From Pseudomonas sp. ADAK13 (GTDB lineage Bacteria > Pseudomonadota > Gammaproteobacteria > Pseudomonadales > Pseudomonadaceae), in the NCBI RefSeq assembly GCF_012935715.1, contig NZ_CP052860.1:5828001-5892000 (forward strand): a stretch of DNA of 64,000 nt, written 5' to 3'. A program made the position numbers and the translations under genes. Shown piece after piece: positions 18,271 through 27,087 of the stretch (its first letter is position 1; every line of letters starts with the position of its first letter). The notes under the pieces are model-generated. The model was given only the letters and a program-made list of their open reading frames with translations. It ran no database searches and was not told where the DNA came from.

Positions 18271-19154
18271 CCGCCCCAGACGATGGTGGCGTTTTCGCCG
18301 GTCATGTACTCACGTACATCCAGCGGGATCGACTGATCACTGGGCAACAGCACCGTTGCATTGCGCAAGTGCTGCTTGCGGATCTTGCCCTTGTCCACCA
18401 GCCCCAGCGCCATGCGCGTAGAGAAGGGTTGGCGAAACGAGGACGACGCCACACCCGTCACCAACCCATACAGAAAACGGATCGGCCGACGATGTTGCGG
18501 CGTCAGGATCGAAAACGTCATCTCGTTACGCTGCTTGCCTTCGAAATCCACCATGAACAGGCGATCGCCCAGCAGCAAACAGAACCCGTGGTAGGTAAAT
18601 GAATAACCGATCTTGCCGCTGCCATCGCGCAACGGAAACCGCTCCACGGTGACGTACTGCACCATCGAATCGGCCCGGTACAGGCAGGTGACAGAACGCA
18701 GGATGCGCCCCTTGTAGATCGACGAATTGTGATAGCGGTAATACACGCCCAGATAGTCTTCAAGCACGTCAGCCGACTGTTTCGCCAGCGGCAGGAAATG
18801 ATTGAACTGCTCCGAGGCCCGCAAGCCGGTCGGCAGTTCGTTTTCATAGCCTTCATAGAACTTCTTGAACTCGGCGGGCGGACGGAAAAGGTCTTCCGCT
18901 TCCATCATGAAATAACGCCCGATCTTCTGAAGGATCTTCTGCGACGGAACGTGCTGGCCCACCAGGTACTTGTTGAACTGCTGGCGATTCACATCAACTT
19001 TGCGACACATATCGGCTACCGACCGGCAGGATTCGACCAGGGTGCTCAGGTTCCTTTGCACATTGGCCTGCAAGTCACTGCGCGCCTGCTGTCGCTCGGG
19101 GTGCGAAGTGGCAGAGGCTAACGACAGGGGGGATGCGTCCGGGCGACTGGGCAT
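18261..19154 (-). CDS. XRE-family transcriptional regulator
   Basis: This 297-residue protein has a helix-turn-helix near residues 40-80 (SVADMCRKVDVNRQQFNKYLVGQHVPS). A domain of about 200 residues follows, of the kind found in a group of Pseudomonas XRE regulators, with YHNSSIYKGRILRSVTCLYR, FCLLLGDRLFMVDFEGKQ and PIRFLYGLVTGVASSSFRQP. The C-terminal domain's ligand is unknown. An inverted-repeat region (19191-19244) lies directly upstream, between this gene and the divergent Gfo/Idh operon. The protein probably controls both transcripts. The stop overlaps the 3' end of the convergent ThDP paralogue. Confidence 0.8.
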   Translation of the reverse strand: MPSRPDASPLSLASATSHPERQQARSDLQANVQRNLSTLVESCRSVADMCRKVDVNRQQFNKYLVGQHVPSQKILQKIGRYFMMEAEDLFRPPAEFKKFYEGYENELPTGLRASEQFNHFLPLAKQSADVLEDYLGVYYRYHNSSIYKGRILRSVTCLYRADSMVQYVTVERFPLRDGSGKIGYSFTYHGFCLLLGDRLFMVDFEGKQRNEMTFSILTPQHRRPIRFLYGLVTGVASSSFRQPFSTRMALGLVDKGKIRKQHLRNATVLLPSDQSIPLDVREYMTGENATIVWGGQD

Positions 19155-19190
19155 TATTATCTCGATGTACTTGGCTGGGTTAAGGCGCCA

Positions 19191-19244
19191 GTTATTAAAG
19201 TTATAGCGCAGTTATCGAATAACCCTGCTTATAACTTTAATAAC
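19191..19244. promoter_or_regulatory. Three-part inverted-repeat operator region
   Basis: GTTATTAAAGTTAT at 19191-19204 is the exact reverse complement of ATAACTTTAATAAC at 19231-19244. Between them sits a near-palindrome, GTTATCGAATAAC (19211-19223). The whole unit is symmetrical and lies 37 bases upstream of the XRE regulator start. It is a strong candidate for the XRE protein's own binding region, controlling itself and the divergent Gfo/Idh-GH3 operon. Confidence 0.7.
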
Positions 19245-19504
19245 CGTTTAAGCGTTTGAAAATTCCGGTAATTACCAAAGCATCTTTCATGCCGTTTTTA
19301 TAAGTTTCTACATAAAGGTTTAGAACGACTGAATGCGTCAGATTGTAAGCGCTTTTGCTGGCTGCTCGGCACCGCCGACAAGCGCGGCATCGTAGTTTAA
19401 GCCGCAGAATCGCTGCGCCCAGTAACACATTGAAATGCCGCGGGTAACACCGCGTGCTGCTTGTGAGTGCTTCAGTCCGCGTCAGGTATCACCAAGGGTG
19501 CGAA

Positions 19505-20731
19505 ATGGTGGAAACAAACATCACCCTTGATACTCGGCCCATGCTTTTTGCGGAGGATTGGGTGATGGCAAGGTTGACCGGCGACATTCCCGGAAAGCGG
19601 CGATTCAAGGTCGGCATGGTCGGTGGCGGGCAGGGCGCTTACTTCGCCAGTTACCACCGTGCCGCGATGCGCCTGTGTAATCGCTTCGACATCGTCGCCG
19701 GGGCCTTCTCGTCGGGCGCGGACAAATGCCGCGAGGCGGGCGCTGCTCTCAATATTGAACCCGACCGCATTTACCTTTCCTTCGAGGCCATGGCCGCCGC
19801 CGAGTCGCGCCGACCCGACCCGATAGAGGCGGTGGTCATCGTGACGCCCAATCACCTGCATTTCGAGCCGTGCCGGTTGTTCCTGGAAGCAGGCATCCCG
19901 GTGATCTGCGACAAGCCCTTGGTCAACCATCCCCACGAAGCCCTCGAGCTGGCGAGCCTTGCCGAGCGCCACGGGACGTTTTTTGCGCTGACCTACACCT
20001 ACCAGGGTTATCCGATGGTCAGGGACGCCCGCAGTCGGATCCAGGCCGGTGAGCTGGGGGAGTTGCGCTTCCTGTACGTGGAATATTTGCTGGAGTGGTT
20101 GGCACCGGGCGTGTCCGGCTTAAGCAACAGTCTGGCGTGGCGCGGTGACCCGCAAAAGGCCGGCCCCACCGGGGCCTTGGGCGACGTCGGCACCCACGCG
20201 TTCAACCTGCTGGAGTTTCTTTCCGGGCAGCGCTGCAACCAGCTCAACGCCAAGTTGACCAGCGTGGTGCCGGGTTGGGCACTGGACGACACCTGCGTGG
20301 TGCAACTGGAGTTCGACGGCGGCGTAGACGGCTTGTTGTGGGCCAGCTTCGCGGCGCCTGGTCATCGCAACGGCTTGCGCTTCAAGATCGTCGGCAGCCT
20401 GGCCTCGCTCGAATGGTGCCAGGAGTCACCGGAAACCCTGCTGTTCACACCCATCGACGGCGCCGACCGCATTTATCGGCGTGGCCAGGCAGACAACATG
20501 CCCCAGACGCTGAGCTTCACCAGCCTGCCGGCGGGCAATACCGAGGGCTATCTGGAAGCGCTGGCGGTGTTGTACGCCGACTTCGCCGACGCCCTGGAGG
20601 CCGGGGCGCAGTGGCGCACGGCGACCAGCGTGCCGTTGCCGGATATCCAGGAGGGCGTGCGCGGGGTGCTGTTGTCCCAGGCCTGCGTCGAATCCCACCA
20701 GCGACGTGCCTGGGTGCCGTTCCCGCTGTAA
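19505..20731 (+). CDS. Gfo/Idh/MocA-family oxidoreductase
   Basis: This 408-residue NAD(P)-dependent sugar-type dehydrogenase has the Rossmann motif KVGMVGGGQGAYFASYH, the motif EAGIPVICDKPLVNHP (the EKP-type cofactor Lys), and the catalytic-region GALGDVGTHAFNLLEFLSG. It is the first gene of the rightward operon that continues with the GH3-like pair, isomerase and GMC genes. ATG 19505 follows AAGGGTG. An in-frame ATG at 19564 has a better-spaced GGAGG (19552-19556) and would give a usual-length N-terminus, so it is a real alternative. Family members oxidise cyclitols, sugars or glycosides; the 3-keto route of glycoside cleavage is one possibility for this operon. Confidence 0.85.
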   Translation: MVETNITLDTRPMLFAEDWVMARLTGDIPGKRRFKVGMVGGGQGAYFASYHRAAMRLCNRFDIVAGAFSSGADKCREAGAALNIEPDRIYLSFEAMAAAESRRPDPIEAVVIVTPNHLHFEPCRLFLEAGIPVICDKPLVNHPHEALELASLAERHGTFFALTYTYQGYPMVRDARSRIQAGELGELRFLYVEYLLEWLAPGVSGLSNSLAWRGDPQKAGPTGALGDVGTHAFNLLEFLSGQRCNQLNAKLTSVVPGWALDDTCVVQLEFDGGVDGLLWASFAAPGHRNGLRFKIVGSLASLEWCQESPETLLFTPIDGADRIYRRGQADNMPQTLSFTSLPAGNTEGYLEALAVLYADFADALEAGAQWRTATSVPLPDIQEGVRGVLLSQACVESHQRRAWVPFPL

Positions 20732-20808
20732 TTGAATTCATGCGTGGAATAGCCGCGCATCCACCGAGTTGAGCGTTCCGCTCACCATAACGCTGTTGAG
20801 GAAAAGCA

Positions 20809-21840
20809 ATGTCAAGCGAACTGCATAGCGCCGCGTATTCGGTACTGCTTCCCGCGTTCGGGGATTTGCACCTGGACGACAATGTGCGCCGTTACCTGAG
20901 CCGTGGTGGTGTGTCCCTGTTGCTCGGGGAAACCCGCGATGAATATGTTGGTCGAGGCATGAGCCCGGCGCGCAAGGCAGCCGAGTCCAAGGCTGATTTT
21001 GTCAATGTCGTTAAGGAAGCTACGGCCTTGGCGGGTTCTGCGGTATTGATCGCAGTCGACCAGGAACTCGGCGGGATCGAGCGCCTGCATCAACTGGTCC
21101 CGGCGGTCGCCTCCCGAGCGCAGCTCCAGGCCCTCAGTGCCCTGGATATCGAGCAACGGTGCTTCGAGATGGCCACCGTGGCCCGTGAGCTGGGGGTGAA
21201 TCTGTTTCTGGCGCCAATCGTGGACGTCGTCACCGGCGCCAATCCGTGGCTGCATAACCGTCACCTCGGCGCCGACCCGGTGGAAGTCAGCCGGGTGTCC
21301 TGCGCGTTTATTCGTGGGGTGCAGCGCGCCGGTGTGATCGCCACCGCCAAGCACTTCCCCGGGCATTACGTCACCGAACACGACCCGGCCATTGCCGAAG
21401 CCACCGTGCCGGGGCCGCTGGAATTGCTGCATGACAACCTTGAAGTGTTCAAGCAGGTCATCGCCACCGGCGTGAAAGCCATCATGCCAGGCCCGGCGGT
21501 GTTCCCTGCGATAGATACCGATCACTCGGCCTCCACCTCACCCAAGGTTATCGGGGTGCTGCGTGACACCCTCGGCTTCGACGGCTTGATCATTTCCGAT
21601 GATCTGGACGCGGTTTCCATTCTGCGCGGCAACACCATTCCCGACACCGCTGTCGCGTCGCTGGTGGCCGGTGCGCACCTGCTGCTGGTTTCCAGCGAGT
21701 CCGGCCTGGACAGCATCGCCGACGCGATCGTCGCCGCCGTTCACGAAGGCACGCTGGATCGCCAGGTGTTACTGGATGCAGCCGCCAGGGTCCGCCAGTT
21801 GGCAATCGCGACCCAGGGGACTAACCATGAGCGCGAATGA
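20809..21840 (+). CDS. GH3-family (NagZ-like) glycosidase
   Basis: This 343-residue protein corresponds to the single N-terminal barrel of glycoside hydrolase family 3, like NagZ. It lacks a signal peptide and so is cytosolic. Visible features are IAVDQELGGIERL (NagZ proteins have DQEGGRVQR), the KHFPGH motif at 181-186, and GLIISDDLDAVS. In the last of these, Asp264 is in the position of the catalytic nucleophile. The usual His-Asp acid/base loop after KHFPGH reads YVTEHDPA, so an acid/base His is possible. The next gene is a paralogue and starts 14 bases before this one stops, indicating translational coupling. Its substrate is probably a glycoside or amino-sugar derivative. Confidence 0.8.
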   Translation: MSSELHSAAYSVLLPAFGDLHLDDNVRRYLSRGGVSLLLGETRDEYVGRGMSPARKAAESKADFVNVVKEATALAGSAVLIAVDQELGGIERLHQLVPAVASRAQLQALSALDIEQRCFEMATVARELGVNLFLAPIVDVVTGANPWLHNRHLGADPVEVSRVSCAFIRGVQRAGVIATAKHFPGHYVTEHDPAIAEATVPGPLELLHDNLEVFKQVIATGVKAIMPGPAVFPAIDTDHSASTSPKVIGVLRDTLGFDGLIISDDLDAVSILRGNTIPDTAVASLVAGAHLLLVSSESGLDSIADAIVAAVHEGTLDRQVLLDAAARVRQLAIATQGTNHERE

Positions 21841-22867
21841 AGGCAAGGCCTACGGCGTGCTGTTCCCGGTGTTGCTGGACGTACAGATGACGGATGACGT
21901 GCGCCGGTTTCTCGGGAATGGCGGGCGCAGTCTGTTGTTTGGCGAAACGGGCGAGGAATACGTCAGCGGAAAAATGAGCGCCAGGCGCCTGGAAACCGAA
22001 ACCCTGGACACCTGGCAACGCTTTACCGGCACGGCCACCGCGCTCGGCGGGCCGCTGCTGCTGGCGGCAGACGCCGACATCTCCGCCGTGCACCGCTTGC
22101 AAGGGATCACCCCGGCGCTACCTGAACCCGACGTGGCAAGGGCGATGGACTGCGCGGCGCTGGAGCAGGCCTGCTTCAAGGTTGCGACCGCCGTGCGGGA
22201 GACCGGGGTCAATCTGTTGCTGTCGCCGACGGCGGACATTGTTGGCGGCCCCAATGTGTGGCTGGCAGGGCGCACGCTTTCGGACGACGTGCAGCAGACG
22301 GCGGCGATGGTCGGTGCGTATGTGCGTGGCGTGCGGCGGGCCGGGATGGCCAGCACCCTGAAGCACTTCCCCGGCCATCCGGTGTTGTTTCAGCAGCCGT
22401 CGACTGAAACGGCGGTGGTCAGCGAATCCATGAAGCAGCTGCGAGCCTATTGGCCGGGGTTCCAGGCCGGGATCGACGCGGGGGCGGATGCGGTGATGAT
22501 GGGGCCGGCGATATTCGCCGCGTGCACACCGCCCACCGCGGCCTCAGTGTCGCCGGAACTGATCGGTGTGTTGCGCCAGGAGTTGGGCTTCAAGGGGCTG
22601 GTGATGACCATCGACCTCGATCACCGCTCGACCATCGGCCAGATGTCCCTCGGCGAGGTCGCAGTGGCCGCGTTGAATGCCGGGGCTGACCTGTTGCTGA
22701 TTTCTGCCGGCGCCATGCCGCAGGTGCCGCAAATCGTTCGGGCGATTGTCGCCGCCGTCGCCCGGGGCACCTTGTCTCAGGCTCGGCTGGACGCTGCGGC
22801 GCTGGCCGTTGGCGCGTTGGCTGATCGCTACTCACCCGTAGGAGCGCCATATGGCAACCCAAAATAA
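21827..22867 (+). CDS. GH3-like paralogue lacking the nucleophile
   Basis: This 346-residue paralogue of the preceding GH3 protein shares DDVRRFL-NGGRSLLFGET-EEYV, GVNL-LSP-ADIV, KHFPGH (179-184) and the closing helices. The nucleophile strand reads GLVMTIDLDH, so the position equivalent to Asp264 of its neighbour is Ile262. The active-site DQELGG is ADADIS, and the loop after KHFPGH (PVLFQQPS) has lost its acidic/His residues. It is therefore likely to be catalytically inactive as a glycosidase. The overlapping start and stop suggest equal expression with its neighbour and perhaps a heterodimer. The ATG at 21827 is supported by homology to the first copy; longer frames upstream are read-through. 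Confidence 0.8.
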   Translation: MSANEGKAYGVLFPVLLDVQMTDDVRRFLGNGGRSLLFGETGEEYVSGKMSARRLETETLDTWQRFTGTATALGGPLLLAADADISAVHRLQGITPALPEPDVARAMDCAALEQACFKVATAVRETGVNLLLSPTADIVGGPNVWLAGRTLSDDVQQTAAMVGAYVRGVRRAGMASTLKHFPGHPVLFQQPSTETAVVSESMKQLRAYWPGFQAGIDAGADAVMMGPAIFAACTPPTAASVSPELIGVLRQELGFKGLVMTIDLDHRSTIGQMSLGEVAVAALNAGADLLLISAGAMPQVPQIVRAIVAAVARGTLSQARLDAAALAVGALADRYSPVGAPYGNPK

Positions 22868-23735
22868 TATCCTCGCACTGCATTCCACCGTCGCCAAACA
22901 CTCGACCCTGGCGATGGATATCGACATCGCCCAGACGTTGGGTTTTGACGCGCTGGAGATCAACAGCGGCAAGCTGGAGGCGTATTTGCAGGCCGGCTAT
23001 TCCGAGTCGGAGCTGCAAGCATTACTGCAGCACGTACCGGTCACCGGCATCGGTTACCTTCGGGACATCGAACGCCAGGGCGCCGAGCGGGATGACCTGT
23101 TCAAGGAAGCCGAGCGGCTGTTTCAACTGGCCAACCTGGTCGGCGCCAAAGGCGTGCAAGTGCTCACGGGCCCGATCAATGTGCAGGCGGTGATTGATTT
23201 CCAGGCGACGGGCAAGAGCGCCCATTACTCGGGCTTGCTGGGTCTGGATCAAGCCGAACAGTACGCTCGCACGGCCAGCAACCTGGCGGAGCTGGCCGAT
23301 GTGGCCAAGCAATACGGCCTGTTGCTTTATCTCGAAGCGCTGTCCTGGACGCCACTCAATACCCTGGACCACCAACTGCAACTGATCGAACGCACCGGGC
23401 GCAGCAACGTGAAGATGGTGATCGACTACTGGCATTGCTTTACCAGCGGCGTTACCCCTGCGGACGTCGCCAGGCTCGACAAGGGCGTGATCTACGGCGT
23501 GCATGTCTGCGACTCGCTGGCCTTCGATGGCGGCATCCCGAATGAAGAAGTGCTGCGTGATGTTCCCACCGGCAGCGGGGTGCTCGACCTGGCCGAATGG
23601 ACCGCCGCGGTAAAGGCTACCGGTTACGTCGGTTGGTGGAGTTGTGAGTTGTTCTGCAAAAAACAGCAGCAGCAAAACAGCTACGCCGTCGCCCAACAAT
23701 TGAAGACGCTGTTAACCGGCCTGGTCGGTCGATAA
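22851..23735 (+). CDS. Sugar phosphate isomerase/epimerase-type TIM-barrel protein
   Basis: This 294-residue soluble protein has the AP-endonuclease-2 / xylose-isomerase-like barrel. It shows LGFDALEINSGKLEAYL, the conserved Glu in LLLYLEALSWTPLNTL, KMVIDYWHCFTSGVTPADV with the metal-binding Asp and His, YGVHVCDS, and GVLDLAEWTAAVKATGYVGWWSCELF with the final Glu. Family members act on keto-sugars, inosose (IolE-type dehydratases) or hydroxypyruvate. The start ATG follows TAGGAG and overlaps the second GH3 gene by 17 bases, so translation is coupled. Its position after Gfo/Idh and GH3 genes fits processing of an oxidised sugar. Confidence 0.85.
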   Translation: MATQNNILALHSTVAKHSTLAMDIDIAQTLGFDALEINSGKLEAYLQAGYSESELQALLQHVPVTGIGYLRDIERQGAERDDLFKEAERLFQLANLVGAKGVQVLTGPINVQAVIDFQATGKSAHYSGLLGLDQAEQYARTASNLAELADVAKQYGLLLYLEALSWTPLNTLDHQLQLIERTGRSNVKMVIDYWHCFTSGVTPADVARLDKGVIYGVHVCDSLAFDGGIPNEEVLRDVPTGSGVLDLAEWTAAVKATGYVGWWSCELFCKKQQQQNSYAVAQQLKTLLTGLVGR

Positions 23736-23781
23736 CGCGCGTTTCAACACTGGCTGAATACTAAAAAGATCTGAGGTTGTC

Positions 23782-25368
23782 ATGGTGGATTTCATCGTAA
23801 TCGGGGGCGGCTCCACAGGCTGCACGGTCGCATCGCGCTTGAGCGAGGAGCAAGGTGCGTCAGTGGTGCTGTTCGAGGAAGGGCCGCGCGATCGCAGCCC
23901 GTACATCCATATTCCCGGCGCCTACTACAAGACTGCCCAGGGCCCGCTGCTCAAGCGCTATGCCTGGGAGCCCACCGAGGACCAGCACCGCAGCGAAACG
24001 CCGACCATGGTCCAGGCCAGCGTGCTCGGCGGCGGCAGCTCGGTGAACGCGATGATTTACATCCGTGGCGTGCCCGCCGACTACGATGGCTGGGCCGAGC
24101 AGGGCGCTGCCGGCTGGTCGTACAAGGACGTGCTGCCGTACTTCAAAAAGGCTGAAGACAACGAGCGTTTCTGCAATGAGGTACACGGTGTTGGCGGGCC
24201 GTTGGGCGTGTCGGACCCGATCAATATTCACCCCTTGACCAAGGTCTGGCTGCGCGCCTGCCAGCAGTACGGATTGCCCTATAACGAAGATTTCAACTCG
24301 GGCCAGCCCGAAGGCTGCGGTCTGTACCAGATCACCGCCAAGAACGGTTTTCGCAGCAGCGCCGCCGTGGCCTACCTGGCGCCCGCCAAGTCGCGCAAGA
24401 ACCTGACGGTGAAGACCGGTTGCCGGGTGCTGCGTATCCTGATGCAGGGTAACAAGGCTGTTGGTGTCGAATACCTGGAGAAGGGCGTGCGCCAGGTGAT
24501 GCACGCCGACAAGGAAATTGTCCTGTCCTCCGGCGCGATCAACTCACCCCGGTTGTTGATGTTGTCCGGGATCGGGCCCGCCGCGCAGTTGGAGAAACAT
24601 GGAATTAAAGTTGTTCAGGATTTACCTGGGGTAGGGCAGAACCTGCAGGACCATATCGAAGTGTCGCTGGTGTATGAGCTGACCGGCCCCCACAGCTATG
24701 ACAAATACAAAAAGCCCTGGTGGAAACTCATGGCGGGCTTGCAGTACGCGCTGTTCAGGCAGGGTCCGGCGGCGTCGAACCTGATTGAAGGCGGGGCGTT
24801 CTGGTGGGGCGACAAGACGGCGGCGCATCCGGATATCCAGTATTTCATGGTGGTGGGCGCGGGCATCGAGGAGGGCGTGGATTCGGTGCCTGGCGGCAAT
24901 GGCTGCACCTTGAACCTGGGGCAGATACGTCCAAGGTCCAGGGGTTATGTGGAGCTGTATTCAGCCGACCCGATGTCACCGCCACGCATTGTGCCTAACT
25001 ATTTTTCCGATCCGTACGACATCGAAAGCCTGGTGGACGGTTGTCTGATTGGCGAACAGATCATGGCCCAGGCGGCTTTCAAACCCTATGTGGCACGGCG
25101 GCACGTACCGGATGTGAGCGTACGCTCGCGAGAAGCCATGAAGAAATTCTGTCACGAGGAAGCCCATGCCGCGCTGCACCCGTCAGGCACCTGCCGCATG
25201 GGGATAGATAAACAGGCTGTGGTTGGGCCGGATCTCAAGGTGCATGGCATCGAGGGGCTGCGAGTGGCCGACGCGTCGATTATGCCAACGCTGATTTCAG
25301 GTAACCCCAACTCGGTGTGCATCATGATCGGCGAAAAGGTCGCCGACATGATCAAAAGCACCCGATAG
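23782..25368 (+). CDS. GMC-family FAD oxidoreductase, choline-dehydrogenase-like
   Basis: This 528-residue flavoprotein begins with FAD-binding MVDFIVIGGGSTGCTVASRL. GMC signature 1 (QASVLGGGSSVNAMIYIRG) and signature 2 (SSGAINSPRLLMLSGIGP) are both present. The C-terminal active site has His in LHPSGTCRMG and Asn in SGNPNSVCIM. It resembles BetA-type alcohol dehydrogenases, but no betaine genes are nearby. It is the last gene of the XRE-controlled operon, 46 bases after the isomerase gene. It probably oxidises an alcohol group of the same substrate family. Confidence 0.85.
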   Translation: MVDFIVIGGGSTGCTVASRLSEEQGASVVLFEEGPRDRSPYIHIPGAYYKTAQGPLLKRYAWEPTEDQHRSETPTMVQASVLGGGSSVNAMIYIRGVPADYDGWAEQGAAGWSYKDVLPYFKKAEDNERFCNEVHGVGGPLGVSDPINIHPLTKVWLRACQQYGLPYNEDFNSGQPEGCGLYQITAKNGFRSSAAVAYLAPAKSRKNLTVKTGCRVLRILMQGNKAVGVEYLEKGVRQVMHADKEIVLSSGAINSPRLLMLSGIGPAAQLEKHGIKVVQDLPGVGQNLQDHIEVSLVYELTGPHSYDKYKKPWWKLMAGLQYALFRQGPAASNLIEGGAFWWGDKTAAHPDIQYFMVVGAGIEEGVDSVPGGNGCTLNLGQIRPRSRGYVELYSADPMSPPRIVPNYFSDPYDIESLVDGCLIGEQIMAQAAFKPYVARRHVPDVSVRSREAMKKFCHEEAHAALHPSGTCRMGIDKQAVVGPDLKVHGIEGLRVADASIMPTLISGNPNSVCIMIGEKVADMIKSTR

Positions 25369-25478
25369 GGTTGCCGAATGCGGACATTTCAGCTCACTCC
25401 TATCCAAGCTGCCGGTGGGTGTTTGCCAACGCGCATGATCACCCACCCTGCCTCGCAGGCCTCAGAGCGCGAGGGCTA

Positions 25479-26507
25479 CTAGATTGAGTGGCTGGATTGA
25501 CGGATCATCAACTGAGTACCGAGCAGCAGCGGTTTTATCTCGGTACCGTTTTTCAAGTTTGCGATCAGCGCCTCTGCACTCCTCAGTCCCATCTCTCCTG
25601 CGGGTACTGCAAGCGTCGTAAGGGGAGGGTCCAGGTATTCAGCGAACTCGAGATTGTCATACCCCACTACCGACATCTCTCTGGGCACATCAATACCCAG
25701 CTTTTTGCAGGCTGAGAGAACGCCAAAAGCGATAACGTCGCTGTTGCAAATGATCGCGGTCACATCCGGGTATTCCAGGCGGATTCGGCGAAGGGTTTTT
25801 TCACCGAACTCAATGGTGTATCCGCCGGCGCTTTCGTAGGTGAAGTGAGTGCACTTGGATTTGGAGACAGTGAGCGCATCAATGAATGCTTTGTGGCGCG
25901 CCTGTTGGCGATCATTACCTTGCATAGGGCCGGTTAGCATCGCCATGTGGCGGTGCCCAAGACCAAGCAGGTATTCCGTCATCTGTTTCGTGGCCAGGTA
26001 ATTATCGAAGCCGATAAAGGGAAAAGCCTTGTTTTCAAAATAGGAGTACGTGCAGACCACCGGCATGCGGTACTCCTTGAGGTACTGGATCAGGTCAGGA
26101 TCGGCGATATCCCCCACGACCAGCAACGCCTCGGCACCCCGTTCGACCAGCAACTTTACGTTGTTGGAGATTGCGTTTGAATCAAACCCGCAACTGAGCA
26201 CGTAGACGACATAACCGTATTCGGCCAGTTTGTCCTGGAAGCTTTTGACCATGGTCGCGTAAATGGAATGGTCAAGTGTGGGGATGATCGCCCCAATGAC
26301 GTGGGTCTTTTGAAGCCTCAAGGCCTTGGCTGCAGAGTTGGGTGTATAGCCCATTTTACTCGCCGTCTGCAGAACTTTTTCTCGCACGTCGTCCCGAACA
26401 TGATGGGGTAAATTGAAGCTTCTGGAGACGGTGGCCACCGAAACACCGGCAGCTTTTGCCACATCAGTGACGTTTACACGTCCCGATGGATTTCGCTTAA
26501 TGCTCAC
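25479..26507 (-). CDS. LacI-family transcriptional regulator
   Basis: This 342-residue protein has the LacI helix-turn-helix (VNVTDVAKAAGVSVATVSRSF, residues 12-32), a hinge with GYTPNSAAKALRLQK, and the sugar-binding-protein-like effector domain (LVVGDIADPDL, IGFDNYLATKQMTEYLLGLGH, VVGYDNLEFAEYLDPPLTTLA). Its gene lies at the head of a block with seven copies of a TGTAAACGTTTACA-like palindrome. It is the only LacI-type gene there, so it is the best candidate to bind them. The presumed targets are the SDR-to-aspartate-dehydrogenase operon, the convergent ABC transporter and the second ABC transporter at 48850. A degenerate site at 26766 may serve autoregulation. Confidence 0.9.
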   Translation of the reverse strand: MSIKRNPSGRVNVTDVAKAAGVSVATVSRSFNLPHHVRDDVREKVLQTASKMGYTPNSAAKALRLQKTHVIGAIIPTLDHSIYATMVKSFQDKLAEYGYVVYVLSCGFDSNAISNNVKLLVERGAEALLVVGDIADPDLIQYLKEYRMPVVCTYSYFENKAFPFIGFDNYLATKQMTEYLLGLGHRHMAMLTGPMQGNDRQQARHKAFIDALTVSKSKCTHFTYESAGGYTIEFGEKTLRRIRLEYPDVTAIICNSDVIAFGVLSACKKLGIDVPREMSVVGYDNLEFAEYLDPPLTTLAVPAGEMGLRSAEALIANLKNGTEIKPLLLGTQLMIRQSSHSI

Positions 26508-26765
26508 ACAGATTCCTCATGATGGCGCATGCAGATGAAGACGCGGCGTTTAGCGACTGATATCGATTACCTCTCACTCAGCCTACGGCCTGCTCCCTGG
26601 AGCCGTTTTGCACGGCTATATGCCCCGATTCTGCGGTATTCCGTTCCGTCCCGCATCAAAAAAAACGAGCACGCCGCGGAAGGGAGGCGCCGCGGATAAA
26701 ATCCCCCTGCGGCCGCCGCTCCAGCTGGCTTAAAAGGCCTGCGCCCCATAATGTAATCAATTTCA

Positions 26766-26776
26766 GTAAACGTTAC
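26766..26776. promoter_or_regulatory. Degenerate LacI-type site upstream of the regulator
   Basis: GTAAACGTTAC is a shortened relative of TGTAAACGTTTACA. It lies within the 580-base gap 26508-27087, which has no credible gene, about 260 bases upstream of the LacI start. It is the weakest of the group. Confidence 0.4.
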
Positions 26777-26990
26777 CATTTTTCGCACAAATGCAGTCCT
26801 GTAACACACACAAAGACGCGATTGGGGACGGGCGTAGAGCCTGATATTGCCCCGGCAGTGGGCCCGTAGGCCCGCAAAGCAAGACGCCTCCTGACGGGCA
26901 TGCGATTTGCTTCACGGATTCCATACAACACAGAGATTTCTACAAGCATCTTCCTAAGGTGATTATTTGTTGTTATTTTGAGCGACGAGA

Positions 26991-27004
26991 TGTAAACGTT
27001 TACA
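26991..27004. promoter_or_regulatory. LacI-type operator, perfect TGTAAACGTTTACA
   Basis: This perfect 14-bp palindrome lies 84 bases upstream of the SDR gene, where it would overlap or follow the promoter. An identical copy is at 48757, in front of a second ABC transporter. The form matches the general LacI/CcpA operator pattern. Confidence 0.85.
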
Positions 27005-27087
27005 TGAGGCGGGCAGCTATTCGCTTGGCTTCAGTGCGTTCTGTTTTCCAATGATGCTTTTTTAGTGATATGTGAAGGAATTGAACG

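Noticed and set aside
25411..25447. Terminator between the GMC and LacI genes
   Set aside because: GGTGGGTG...CACCCACC can pair, but there is no T tract on either side, so support is weak.
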